64,000 nucleotides of DNA from Streptomyces sp. A0642 (GTDB lineage Bacteria > Actinomycetota > Actinomycetes > Streptomycetales > Streptomycetaceae). Each line of letters begins with the position of its first letter. Within the stretch, counting starts at the first letter, position 1. The stretch is from positions 496,001 to 560,000 of the forward strand of contig NZ_SSBL01000001.1 in NCBI RefSeq assembly GCF_004795105.1. The letters run 5' to 3'. The notes beneath the pieces were generated by a model that was given only the letters and a program-made list of their open reading frames with translations, was not told the origin of the DNA and did no database searches. Positions 42,746 to 50,846 of this stretch are shown here, in pieces. A program made the translations under genes and the position numbers.

Positions 42746-43600
42746 TTACGGCAGCTGTGCCGCTCGTGCCTCGCGCCTGTTGTCACGGAAGGTGTTCACC
42801 CGGCGGGCGGTCGCGAAGAGCGGGATGACCGCACCCAGGACCACCTGGAGCGCACAGCCGGTCTGGAGCAGGAGCTGACCGCCCGGGGCGTCGAACGCCC
42901 ACGCGGCCAGCAGCCCCATCGCGGCCACGATCCAGCCGAGCATCGCCACCGCGAGCACACCCCGCGGCTTCGGGTACTCGACCCGGCTGACCATCAGCCA
43001 CGCCACTCCGATGATCGCGAGCAGCGTCGGCACGAAGGGCAGCTCCAGGAGCACGATCGAGATGACCGTGAGCGCTCCGAAGGGGCTCGGCATGCCCTGG
43101 AACATGCCGTCCTTCAGAGTCACGCAGGAGAATCTCGCGAGCCTGAGCACCACCGCCAGCAGCACCACGATCGCCGCGAGCGCCGAGACCCGCTGGTGTG
43201 CGTCGTCCGCCACCATCCCGTACACGAGGACGAAGTACGCCGGGGCGAGCCCGAAGCTGACCAGGTCCGAGAGGTTGTCCAGCTCGGCGCCCATCGGCGA
43301 GGAACGCAGCTTGCGGGCCACGAGCCCGTCGAACAGGTCGAAGATCGCCGCCATGAGCATGAGGATCACGGCGGTGGCGGCGGAGTGCCGGGCCATGCCG
43401 CTCTCGTCGCTGCCCGTGAGGTGCGGAATGAGGATTCCGGTGGTGGTGAAGTACACCGCCATGAATCCACACGTGGCGTTACCGAGTGTGAGGGTGTCCG
43501 CTATCGACAGCCGCATCGAGAGCGGCATGTCCTCGACGTCGTCCTCCGCGTCGGCCTCCGGCACCCAGCCGGCCTGTGTGTCCGGATCAATCACGGTCAA
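42746..43600 (-). CDS. pssA: CDP-diacylglycerol--serine O-phosphatidyltransferase
   Basis: 284 residues with about eight membrane segments. The CDP-alcohol phosphatidyltransferase signature is intact: FDLFDGLVARKLRSSPMGAE, then LDNLSD (D-G-x2-A-R-x8-G-x3-D-x3-D), with Mg2+ bound by the aspartates. It makes phosphatidylserine from CDP-diacylglycerol and serine, the substrate of the upstream psd product. ATG 43600 lies inside the end of psd (14-base overlap), so the two are coupled. Confidence 0.95.
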   Translation of the reverse strand: MTVIDPDTQAGWVPEADAEDDVEDMPLSMRLSIADTLTLGNATCGFMAVYFTTTGILIPHLTGSDESGMARHSAATAVILMLMAAIFDLFDGLVARKLRSSPMGAELDNLSDLVSFGLAPAYFVLVYGMVADDAHQRVSALAAIVVLLAVVLRLARFSCVTLKDGMFQGMPSPFGALTVISIVLLELPFVPTLLAIIGVAWLMVSRVEYPKPRGVLAVAMLGWIVAAMGLLAAWAFDAPGGQLLLQTGCALQVVLGAVIPLFATARRVNTFRDNRREARAAQLP

Positions 43601-44234
43601 TGCGAGTCACCCCCGCGGTGGTGGCCTGGCCGACCTCGACCGCGACATCGATACCTTCCGGAAGGTAGATGTCGACCCGCGAGCCGAAGCGGATCAGGCC
43701 GATGCGCTCGCCCTGCTCCACCTTCGTGCCCTGTGGGACGTACGGGACGATGCGGCGGGCGACCGCACCCGCGATCTGCACCATCTCGATGTCGCCGAGC
43801 TCGGTGTCGAAGTGCCAGACAACGCGCTCGTTGTTCTCGCTCTCCTTGTTGAACGCCGGGACGAACCCGCCGGGGATGTGCTCGACGGATGTCACGGTGC
43901 CGGCCAGCGGTGCCCGGTTGACGTGAACATTCAGCGGGCTCATGAAGATCGCGACGCGGGTGCGCCCGTCCTTCCACGGCATGATGCTCTGCACCACGCC
44001 GTCGGCCGGTGAGATGACGCGCCCCTGGGTGATCTCGCGCTCGGGGTCGCGGAAGAACCACAGCATGCCCGCCGCGAGCGCGGTGGTGGGCACGGCCACG
44101 GCCGCCCAGCGCCCGGACTTGCGGGCCCGGGTCAGGCTGAGTGCGGCGGTGGCGACGGTCGGCAGGAGCCACGGCGAAGCTCCGCGTGCGAGGCGGACCC
44201 CGCCGCGTGGTGCAGAGGTATGGCTGTCGGGCAT
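43587..44234 (-). CDS. psd: Phosphatidylserine decarboxylase (short, archaeal/actinobacterial type)
   Basis: 215 residues. One N-terminal membrane segment, then the PSD domain: ISPADGVVQSIMPWKDGRTR, FMSPLNVHVNRAPLAGTV and the self-cleavage motif RFGSRVDIYLP. Cleavage at the Gly-Ser bond generates the pyruvoyl group. It turns phosphatidylserine into phosphatidylethanolamine. ATG 44234 follows gaaggtc; the longer open frame is not family-like. It is first gene of the psd-pssA operon, behind a good promoter with a dyad in its spacer. Confidence 0.95.
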   Translation of the reverse strand: MPDSHTSAPRGGVRLARGASPWLLPTVATAALSLTRARKSGRWAAVAVPTTALAAGMLWFFRDPEREITQGRVISPADGVVQSIMPWKDGRTRVAIFMSPLNVHVNRAPLAGTVTSVEHIPGGFVPAFNKESENNERVVWHFDTELGDIEMVQIAGAVARRIVPYVPQGTKVEQGERIGLIRFGSRVDIYLPEGIDVAVEVGQATTAGVTRIDRD

Positions 44235-44296
44235 GGATGACCTTCGTAGCGGATGATGCCGCGCAGGCAACGGGGGACGGCGGCTTTTCCGGCGAT

Positions 44297-44325
44297 GTTA
44301 TCGGTTGCGGACCGCAACTGGGCAA
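44297..44325 (-). promoter_or_regulatory. psd-pssA promoter with a dyad in the spacer
   Basis: On the minus strand TTGCCC (44325-44320) and GATAAC (44302-44297) are separated by exactly 17 bases. The spacer holds the perfect dyad GTTGCGG-A-CCGCAAC (44304-44318). The -10 box is about 60 bases before the psd start. A protein bound to the dyad would block or reshape the promoter, so phospholipid synthesis may be regulated here. Confidence 0.5.
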
Positions 44326-44415
44326 GCCAGCAGCCGAGTCGGACGTCTGGAAGGCACCGGATGAGGATGACAGGGTGTGATCTTCTTCGCGGTAAAATCA
44401 CCCCGAAAGGGACAA

Positions 44416-45621
44416 TCACCCCTGGAAACGGTACTCCTCGAGGAGTCGGCGCCCGATGATCATTTTCTGGATCTCGGCGGTACCTTCACCGATCAGCAGC
44501 ATCGGGGCCTCACGGTAGAGGCGCTCGATCTCGTACTCCTTGGAGAAGCCGTAACCGCCGTGGATACGGAAGGCGTCCTCGACGACTTCCTTGCAGTACT
44601 CGGAGGCGAGGTACTTCGCCATCCCTGCCTCCAGGTCGTTACGCTCCCCGGAGTCCTTTTTGCGCGCTGCATTTACCATCATCGCATGCGCGGCCTCGAC
44701 CTTGGTGGCCATTTCGGCCAGCTTGAACTGGATCGCCTGGTGCTCCGCGATCGGTTTTCCGAAGGTGTGGCGCTGCTGTGCGTAGGAAACGCCCAGTTCG
44801 AACGCACGCTGTGCGACGCCGCAACCACGGGCGGCCACATTGACGCGGCCGACCTCCACTCCGTCCATCATTTGGTAAAACCCTCGGCCCGTGGTGCCGC
44901 CCAGGACGCGATTGGCTGGAATCCGCAGTCCGTCCATGATGAGCTCGGTGGTGTCGACGCCCTTGTAGCCCATCTTGTCGATCTTCCCGGGGATGGTGAG
45001 ACCGGGCCGGACCTCGCCGAATCCGGGTTCCTTCTCCACCAGGAAGGTCGTCATCGACTTGTGCGGCGGCGTGCCCTCGGGGTGGCCTTCGTCACTCCGG
45101 CACAGAACGGCGACGAGCGAGGACGTGCCGCCGTTCGTCAGCCACATCTTCTGGCCGTTGAGGACGTACTCCTCGCCGTCCTTGACGCCCTTCGAGCTGA
45201 TCGCCGCGACGTCGGAGCCCAGGGCCGGCTCGGACATCGAGAAGGCGCCGCGGACCTCGCCCAGCGCCATGCGGGGCAGGAAGGTGTCCTTCTGCTCCTG
45301 GGTGCCGTGCTGCTTGAGCATGTACGCCACGATGAAGTGCGTGTTGATGATCCCCGACACGCTCATCCAGCCGCGTGCGATCTCCTCCACACACAGCGCG
45401 TACGTGAGAAGCGACTCACCCAGGCCCCCGTACTCCTCGGGGATCATCAGCCCGAACAGGCCGAGTTCCTTCAGGCCCTCGACGATCTCGGCGGGGTACT
45501 CGTCGCGGTGCTCCAGCTGGGTCGCGACCGGAATGATCTCCTTGTCGACGAAATCCCGGACCGTGGAGAGGATTTCCTGCTGGACGTCGTTGAGACCGGC
45601 CGTCTGGGCGAGTCGCGTCAT
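44416..45621 (-). CDS. Acyl-CoA dehydrogenase, probable methylsuccinyl-CoA dehydrogenase of the ethylmalonyl-CoA pathway
   Basis: 401 residues. Acyl-CoA dehydrogenase fold: FSMSEPALGSDVAAISSKGV (FAD and substrate loop), WLTNGGTSSLVAVLCRS, and LLIGEGTAEIQKMIIGRRLL, whose Glu in GEGT is where short-chain enzymes keep the catalytic base. FAD-dependent oxidation of methylsuccinyl-CoA to mesaconyl-CoA is inferred from its place, last gene of the ccr operon and two bases downstream of the hydratase. Shorter than the roughly 550-residue proteobacterial Mcd. An ordinary short-chain acyl-CoA dehydrogenase role remains possible. Confidence 0.85.
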   Translation of the reverse strand: MTRLAQTAGLNDVQQEILSTVRDFVDKEIIPVATQLEHRDEYPAEIVEGLKELGLFGLMIPEEYGGLGESLLTYALCVEEIARGWMSVSGIINTHFIVAYMLKQHGTQEQKDTFLPRMALGEVRGAFSMSEPALGSDVAAISSKGVKDGEEYVLNGQKMWLTNGGTSSLVAVLCRSDEGHPEGTPPHKSMTTFLVEKEPGFGEVRPGLTIPGKIDKMGYKGVDTTELIMDGLRIPANRVLGGTTGRGFYQMMDGVEVGRVNVAARGCGVAQRAFELGVSYAQQRHTFGKPIAEHQAIQFKLAEMATKVEAAHAMMVNAARKKDSGERNDLEAGMAKYLASEYCKEVVEDAFRIHGGYGFSKEYEIERLYREAPMLLIGEGTAEIQKMIIGRRLLEEYRFQG

Positions 45622-45623
45622 GG

Positions 45624-46157
45624 TTACTTCTCCACGTTCTTCTGCGAAGGCGAAGGCTGCTTCAGCTCCGGGCGGCCCGGCTGCTCGCCGCCCCGCTCCT
45701 TGATGTACGTCTCGGTCGGGACCATGACCTTGCGGCGGAACACGCAGACCAGCGTTCCGTCCTGCTTGTAGCCCTTGGTCTCCACGTAGACGATTCCGCG
45801 GTCGCTCTTGGACTTCGACGGGGTCTTGTCCAGAACGGTGGTCTCGCCGTAGATCGTGTCGCCGTGGAAGGTCGGCGCCACGTGCTTCAGCGACTCGACC
45901 TCCAGGTTGGCGATCGCCTTTCCGGAGACGTCCGGGACCGACATGCCGAGCAGCAACGAGTAGATGTAGTTGCCGACGACAACGTTCTTGCCGAAGTCGG
46001 TCGTCTTACCGGCGTAGTTGCTGTCCATGTGCAGCGGGTGGTGATTCATGGTCAGCAGACAGAAGAGGTGGTCGTCGTATTCGGTGACGGTCTTTCCGGG
46101 CCAGTGCTTGTAAACCGCACCGACCTCGAATTCCTCGTACGTGCGTCCGAACTGCAT
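45624..46157 (-). CDS. MaoC-like hydratase, probable mesaconyl-CoA hydratase
   Basis: 177 residues, single hot-dog domain. FEVGAVYKHWPGKTVTEYDD, then LTMNHHPLHMDSNYA with the catalytic-type Asp/His region, and VVVGNYIYSLLLGMSVPDVS are MaoC dehydratase motifs. In the ethylmalonyl-CoA pathway such an enzyme hydrates mesaconyl-CoA to beta-methylmalyl-CoA, the substrate of the lyase encoded just upstream. ATG 46157 is two bases after the lyase stop, and the dehydrogenase gene follows after two bases. The tail after residue 150 is polar and variable. Confidence 0.88.
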   Translation of the reverse strand: MQFGRTYEEFEVGAVYKHWPGKTVTEYDDHLFCLLTMNHHPLHMDSNYAGKTTDFGKNVVVGNYIYSLLLGMSVPDVSGKAIANLEVESLKHVAPTFHGDTIYGETTVLDKTPSKSKSDRGIVYVETKGYKQDGTLVCVFRRKVMVPTETYIKERGGEQPGRPELKQPSPSQKNVEK

Positions 46158-46159
46158 GA

Positions 46160-47140
46160 TCAGGCCTCCGGGGCTTCGAACTTGGAGGTGCGCTGCATGC
46201 CGGCCGCGCGGCCCTTGCCCGCGATGACCAGGGCCATCTTGCGGCTGGCCTCGTCGATCATCTCGTCGCCGAGCATCGCGGAGCCCTTCTTGCCGCCCTC
46301 CTCGGAGGTGCACCAGTCGTAGGCGTCCAGGATCAGCTCGGCGTGGTCGTAGTCCTCCTGGGAGGGCGAGAACACCTCGTTGGCCGCGTCCACCTGGCCG
46401 GGGTGCAGCACCCACTTGCCGTCGAAGCCGAGCGCGGCCGCACGGCCGGCGACCTCGCGGTAGGCGTCCACGTCGCGGATCTGGAGGAACGGGCCGTCGA
46501 TCGCCTGGAGGTCGTGCGTGCGGGCCGCCATCAGGATGCGCATCAGGATGTAGTGGTACGCGTCCGCCGGGTAGCCGGGCGGCTGCTGGCCGACGACCAG
46601 GGTCTTCATGTTGATCGACGCCATGAAGTCGGCCGGGCCGAAGATCAGGGTCTCCAGGCGGGGTGACGCCGCGGCGATGTCGTCGATGTTGACGAGGCCC
46701 TTGGCGTTCTCGATCTGCGCCTCGATGCCGATCCTGCCGGCCTCGAAGCCCATGGTCTTCTCGATCTGGGTGAGCAGCAGGTCGAGCGCGACGACCTGCT
46801 GGGCGTCCTGGACCTTCGGCAGCATGATGCAGTCGAGGTTCGGGCCCGCGCCCTCGACGACCGTGATGACGTCGCGGTACGTCCAGTGGGTCGTCCAGTC
46901 GTTGACCCGCACCACCCGGGTCTTGCCCGTCCAGTCGCCGTTGTTGAGCGCGTCGACGATGTGGTGCCGGGCGCCCTCCTTGGCGAGCGGGGCGCAGGCG
47001 TCCTCCAGGTCCAGGAACACCTGGTCCGCGGGCAGGCCCTGGGCCTTCTCCAGGAAGCGCGGGTTCGAGCCCGGGACGGCCAGGCAGGAGCGGCGGGGGC
47101 GCAGCCGGTTCACGGCGGGCGACGGGCTGGGCGTGGTCAT
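46160..47140 (-). CDS. HpcH/HpaI-family malyl-CoA / beta-methylmalyl-CoA lyase
   Basis: 326 residues. CitE-like TIM barrel: RRSCLAVPGSNPRFLEKAQG, VFLDLEDACAPLAKEGARHH with the metal-site Glu-Asp, GRIGIEAQIENAKGLVNIDD with the second metal Glu, and GKWVLHPGQVDAANEVFSPS. It cleaves beta-methylmalyl-CoA to propionyl-CoA and glyoxylate in the ethylmalonyl-CoA pathway. The glyoxylate can then be combined with acetyl-CoA. ATG 47140 overlaps the meaA stop by four bases (ATGA). Confidence 0.9.
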   Translation of the reverse strand: MTTPSPSPAVNRLRPRRSCLAVPGSNPRFLEKAQGLPADQVFLDLEDACAPLAKEGARHHIVDALNNGDWTGKTRVVRVNDWTTHWTYRDVITVVEGAGPNLDCIMLPKVQDAQQVVALDLLLTQIEKTMGFEAGRIGIEAQIENAKGLVNIDDIAAASPRLETLIFGPADFMASINMKTLVVGQQPPGYPADAYHYILMRILMAARTHDLQAIDGPFLQIRDVDAYREVAGRAAALGFDGKWVLHPGQVDAANEVFSPSQEDYDHAELILDAYDWCTSEEGGKKGSAMLGDEMIDEASRKMALVIAGKGRAAGMQRTSKFEAPEA

Positions 47141-49149
47141 GCGGGGACCTCCAGAGGGTCGAGCTTGTTCGCTTTCCGGATCTCGTCGACGATACGGCCG
47201 ATGATCTCCGTGATGCCGAAGTCCTTCGGGGTGAATACGGCGGCGACCCCGGCCTTGATCAGGGTCGCGGCGTCGGCGGGGGGAATGATCCCGCCCGCGA
47301 TCACCGGAATGTCGCCGGCTCCGGCGCGGCGCAGCCGGTTCAGCACGTCCGGTACCAGCTCGGCGTGCGAGCCGGACAGGATCGACACGCCGACGCAGTG
47401 CACGTCCTCGGCGACGGCGGCCGAGACGATCTGTTCCGGCGTGAGGCGGATGCCCTGGTAGACGACCTCGAAGCCGGCGTCCCGGGCGCGCACGGCGATC
47501 TGCTCGGCGCCGTTGGAGTGCCCGTCGAGGCCGGGCTTGCCCACCAGCAGGCGCAGCCGGCCAGCCCCCAGCTCCTCGGCGGTCCGGGCCACCTTCTCGC
47601 GTACGAGAGCGAGCGGGGTGCCCGCCTCTGCGGCCACGGCGACCGGGGCGGACGACACCCCGGTCGGGGCGCGGAACTCGCCGAACACGTCGCGCAGGGC
47701 CCAGGCCCACTCGCCGGTGGTGACGCCCGCGCGGGCGCACTCGACGGTGGCCTCCATCATGTTCTCCGTGCCCGCGGCCGCCTTCTTCAGCGCGGCCAGC
47801 GCCTCGGTGGCGCGCGGCTCGTCGCGGTTGTCGCGCCACTCGTGGAGCGCGGCGACGACCCTGGCCTCGTTCGCCGGGTCGACCGTCATGATCGCTCCGT
47901 CGAGGTCGGCGGTGAGCGGACTGGGCTCGGTCGTCCCGTAGATGTTGACGCCGACGATCTTCTCCTCGCCGCCCTCGATGCGGGCCCGGCGGGCGGCGTG
48001 CGAGGAGACCAGCTCGGACTTGAGGTAGCCGGACTCGACGGCCGCCATGGCGCCGCCCATCTGCTCGATGCGGTCCATCTCGGCGAGCGACTCGGTGACG
48101 AGCTCGTCCACCTTGGCCTCGATGACGTGCGAACCGGCGAAGATGTCCTCGTACTCCAGCAGATCGCTCTCGTGGGCGAGGACCTGCTGGATGCGCAGCG
48201 ACCACTGCTGGTCCCAGGGCCGGGGGAGCCCCAGCGCCTCGTTCCAGGCGGGCAGTTGCACGGCGCGGGCGCGGGCGTCCTTGGAGAGGGTGACGGCCAG
48301 CATCTCCAGCACGATGCGCTGGACGTTGTTCTCCGGCTGCGCCTCGGTCAGGCCGAGCGAGTTGACCTGGACGCCGTAGCGGAAGCGGCGCTGCTTGGCG
48401 TCCGTGATGCCGTAGCGCTCGCGGGTGACCCGGTCCCAGATGCGGCCGAAGGCGCGCATCTTGCACATCTCCTCGATGAAGCGGACGCCCGCGTTCACGA
48501 AGAAGGAGATCCGGGCGACCACGTCGCCGAACTTCTCCTCGGGCACCTGGCCGGAGTCGCGCACCGCGTCGAGCACGGCGATCGCCGTCGACATGGCGTA
48601 CGCGATCTCCTGGACCGGGGTGGCCCCGGCCTCCTGCAGGTGGTAGCTGCAGATGTTGATCGGGTTCCACTTCGGGATGCGGTTGACCGTGTACGTGATC
48701 ATGTCCGTGGTCAGCCGCAGCGAGGGGCCCGGCGGGAAGACGTGCGTCCCGCGCGAGAGGTACTCCTTGACGATGTCGTTCTGCGTGGTGCCCTGGAGCC
48801 GGCCGGGGTCGGCGCCCTGCTCCTCCGCGACGACCTGGTAGAGCGCCAGCAGCCACATGGCGGTGGCGTTGATCGTCATGGAGGTGTTCATCTGCTCCAG
48901 GGGGATGTCCTGGAACAGCCGGCGCATGTCGCCGAGGTGCGAGACCGGCACGCCGACCCGGCCGACCTCGCCGCGGGCGAGGACGTGGTCGGGGTCGTAT
49001 CCGGTCTGGGTCGGCAGGTCGAACGCGACGGACAGACCGGTCTGGCCCTTGGCGAGGTTGCGCCGGTAGAGCTCGTTGGACGCCTCGGCGGTCGAGTGAC
49101 CGGCGTAGGTCCGCATGAGCCAGGGGCGGTCCTTCTGGCGGCCGCTCAT
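47137..49149 (-). CDS. meaA: MeaA, coenzyme-B12-dependent ethylmalonyl-CoA mutase
   Basis: 670 residues. The N-terminal mutase barrel (about 1-530) has GHSTAEASNELYRRNLAKGQ, VAFDLPTQTGYDPDH, NTSMTINATAMWLLALYQVV and TQNDIVKEYLSRGTHVFPP. The C-terminal B12 domain has LVGKPGLDGHSNGAEQIAVR (the D-x-H-x-x-G cobalamin ligand motif), VSILSGSHAELV and VIAGGIIPP. Converts ethylmalonyl-CoA to methylsuccinyl-CoA. It begins one base after the ccr stop, so it is tightly coupled to the enzyme that makes its substrate. ATG 49149 is the first residue before SGRQKDRPWLMRTYAGHST, which is how MeaA proteins begin. Confidence 0.93.
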   Translation of the reverse strand: MSGRQKDRPWLMRTYAGHSTAEASNELYRRNLAKGQTGLSVAFDLPTQTGYDPDHVLARGEVGRVGVPVSHLGDMRRLFQDIPLEQMNTSMTINATAMWLLALYQVVAEEQGADPGRLQGTTQNDIVKEYLSRGTHVFPPGPSLRLTTDMITYTVNRIPKWNPINICSYHLQEAGATPVQEIAYAMSTAIAVLDAVRDSGQVPEEKFGDVVARISFFVNAGVRFIEEMCKMRAFGRIWDRVTRERYGITDAKQRRFRYGVQVNSLGLTEAQPENNVQRIVLEMLAVTLSKDARARAVQLPAWNEALGLPRPWDQQWSLRIQQVLAHESDLLEYEDIFAGSHVIEAKVDELVTESLAEMDRIEQMGGAMAAVESGYLKSELVSSHAARRARIEGGEEKIVGVNIYGTTEPSPLTADLDGAIMTVDPANEARVVAALHEWRDNRDEPRATEALAALKKAAAGTENMMEATVECARAGVTTGEWAWALRDVFGEFRAPTGVSSAPVAVAAEAGTPLALVREKVARTAEELGAGRLRLLVGKPGLDGHSNGAEQIAVRARDAGFEVVYQGIRLTPEQIVSAAVAEDVHCVGVSILSGSHAELVPDVLNRLRRAGAGDIPVIAGGIIPPADAATLIKAGVAAVFTPKDFGITEIIGRIVDEIRKANKLDPLEVPA

Positions 49150-49150
49150 G

Positions 49151-50488
49151 TCAGATGTTCCGGAATCGGTTGATGGCGTCGATGTGCTGCTCACGCAGCT
49201 CTCCGTCGCGCACGCCGAGTCCTTCGCGCGGGGCGAGCGCCAGGACGCCGACCTTGCCCTGGTGGAGGTTGCGGTGCACGTCGTACGCGGCCTGGCCGGT
49301 CTCCTCCAGGGAGTACACCTTCGACAGCGTCGGGTGGATCTTGCCCTTGGCGACCAGGCGGTTGGCCTCCCACGCCTCGCGGTAGTTGGCGAAGTGGGAG
49401 CCGATGATCCTCTTGAGCGACATCCACAGGTAGCGGTTGTCGTACTCGTGGTTGTAGCCCGAGGTCGAGGCGCAGGTGACGATCGTGCCGCCCTTGCGGG
49501 TCACGTAGACGCTGGCGCCGAAGGTCTCGCGGCCCGGGTGCTCGAAGACGATGTCGACGTCCTCGCCGCCGGTCAGTTCACGGATGCGCTTGCCGAAGCG
49601 CTTCCACTCGCGCGGGTCCTGGTTGTGCTCGTCCTTCCAGAACCGGTAGCCCTCGGCGTTGCGGTCGATGATCGCCTCGGCGCCCATCTTCCGGCAGATC
49701 TCCGCCTTCTGGTCGCTGGAGACGACGCAGATCGGGTTGGCGCCGCCGGCCAGCGCGAACTGGGTGGCGTAGGAGCCGAGTCCGCCGCTCGCGCCCCAGA
49801 TGAGGACGTTGTCGCCCTGCTTCATCCCGGCGCCGTTGCGCGAGACGAGCTGGCGGTAGGCGGTGGAGTTGACCAGCCCCGGTGCGGCGGCCTCCTCCCA
49901 GCTGAGGTGGTCCGGCTTCGGCATCAGCTGGTTGGACTTGACGAGGGCGATCTCCGCCAGGCCGCCGAAGTTGGTCTCGAAGCCCCAGATGCGCTGCTCG
50001 GGGTCGAGCATCGTGTCGTTGTGGCCGTCCGAGGACTCCAGCTCGACCGAGAGGCAGTGCGCGACGACCTCGTCGCCGGGCTTCCAGGCGTTGACGCCGG
50101 GGCCGGTGCGCAGGACGACGCCCGCCAGGTCGGAACCGATGACGTGGTACGGCAGGTCGTGGCGCTTGCTGAGGTCGCTGAGCCTGCCGTACCGCTCCAG
50201 GAAGCCGAAGGTCGAGACGGGCTCGAAGATCGACGTCCACACGGAGTTGTAGTTGACCGAGCTGGCCATGACCGCCACCAGCGCCTCGCCCGGGCCGAGC
50301 TCGGGCACCGGCACGTCCTCGACGTGGAGGGACTTGCGGGGGTCCTTGTCGCGGCTGGCGACGCCGGAGAACATCTCGGCCTCGTCCTTGTGCACGGTCA
50401 CCGCGCGGTACGACTCGGGAACGGACAGGGCCGCGAAGTCTGCGGCGGTGCTGTCCTCGGACTGGATCGCGTCCAGGATTTCCTTCAC
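49151..50488 (-). CDS. ccrA: Crotonyl-CoA carboxylase/reductase
   Basis: 445 residues, the family length. Medium-chain dehydrogenase fold with NADPH loop WGASGGLGSYATQFALAGG. The four residues known to hold CO2 in the Kitasatospora enzyme (Asn81, Phe170, Glu171, His365) are all present at the same numbers: VNYNSVW, WGFETNFGG, GSHFANYR. It is therefore a true carboxylase making (2S)-ethylmalonyl-CoA from crotonyl-CoA, CO2 and NADPH. GTG 50488 has GGAGG six bases upstream. It is first gene of the ethylmalonyl-CoA operon; a perfect 19-base dyad lies 162 bases upstream. The product also feeds polyketide synthesis. Confidence 0.95.
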   Translation of the reverse strand: MKEILDAIQSEDSTAADFAALSVPESYRAVTVHKDEAEMFSGVASRDKDPRKSLHVEDVPVPELGPGEALVAVMASSVNYNSVWTSIFEPVSTFGFLERYGRLSDLSKRHDLPYHVIGSDLAGVVLRTGPGVNAWKPGDEVVAHCLSVELESSDGHNDTMLDPEQRIWGFETNFGGLAEIALVKSNQLMPKPDHLSWEEAAAPGLVNSTAYRQLVSRNGAGMKQGDNVLIWGASGGLGSYATQFALAGGANPICVVSSDQKAEICRKMGAEAIIDRNAEGYRFWKDEHNQDPREWKRFGKRIRELTGGEDVDIVFEHPGRETFGASVYVTRKGGTIVTCASTSGYNHEYDNRYLWMSLKRIIGSHFANYREAWEANRLVAKGKIHPTLSKVYSLEETGQAAYDVHRNLHQGKVGVLALAPREGLGVRDGELREQHIDAINRFRNI

Positions 50489-50649
50489 GGTGTGCCTCCG
50501 GGCGGTGCGGCGTTTGAGGGAACGCTTGAGGGTCCTGCGAAGCAGGGGGAGCGGTAGTGCGTGGAGGTGTGCCGTCGGTTCGGCGGGTGGTGCTCGGCTG
50601 TGTGCTCTGTGGAGCAGAAGGGTTTGCCTGTGACGCAGGCGCCCGGGCG

Positions 50650-50668
50650 CGCAAACACGTGGTTTGCG
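50650..50668. promoter_or_regulatory. 19-base dyad CGCAAAC-acgtg-GTTTGCG upstream of ccrA
   Basis: Perfect 7-bp arms with a 5-base centre, 162 bases before the ccrA start. On the minus strand its right arm contains a TTGCGC that could be the -35 box, with a weak CACAGG 16 bases further. The size and symmetry suit a TetR-type operator, and a TetR gene lies at 52666. The remaining 358-base interval 50489-50846 holds no gene. Confidence 0.6.
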
Positions 50669-50741
50669 GGGACAGCCGGCGTACGTGAGGTCTCAGCACG
50701 CCGGCCGCCCGGACGACTTCAACGTATGGCACTCCGTGACA

Positions 50742-50765
50742 GCTGGCAAGGCACTGGGTGCCAGC
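50742..50765. terminator. Hairpin gctggca / tgccagc downstream of the GNAT gene
   Basis: The arms gctggca (50742-50748) and tgccagc (50759-50765) pair perfectly around a ten-base loop. It lies 82 bases beyond the GNAT stop on the minus strand. The same patch has further TGGCA/TGCCA words (50726-50730, 50792-50796), so it might instead be a cluster of regulator half sites for ccrA. Confidence 0.4.
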
Positions 50766-50846
50766 AATTTCCCTCAATTGTCATCCGGGTGCCACGCATG
50801 AGCAACAGGACGGGCGTTTTGCCGCCTTGTGCCCCGGCATGGGAGG

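Noticed and set aside
42519..42878. 119-codon plus-strand frame across the pssA terminator
   Set aside because: It reads through the 32-bp hairpin and antisense into pssA, and has no ribosome site or motif.
47365..49173. 602-codon open frame antisense to meaA
   Set aside because: Shadow frame. The minus strand carries unmistakable mutase and B12 motifs over the same bases.
50719..50800. TGGCA/TTGC words upstream of ccrA resembling a sigma-54 promoter
   Set aside because: The spacing does not fit the -24/-12 pattern, and streptomycetes are not known to have sigma-54.
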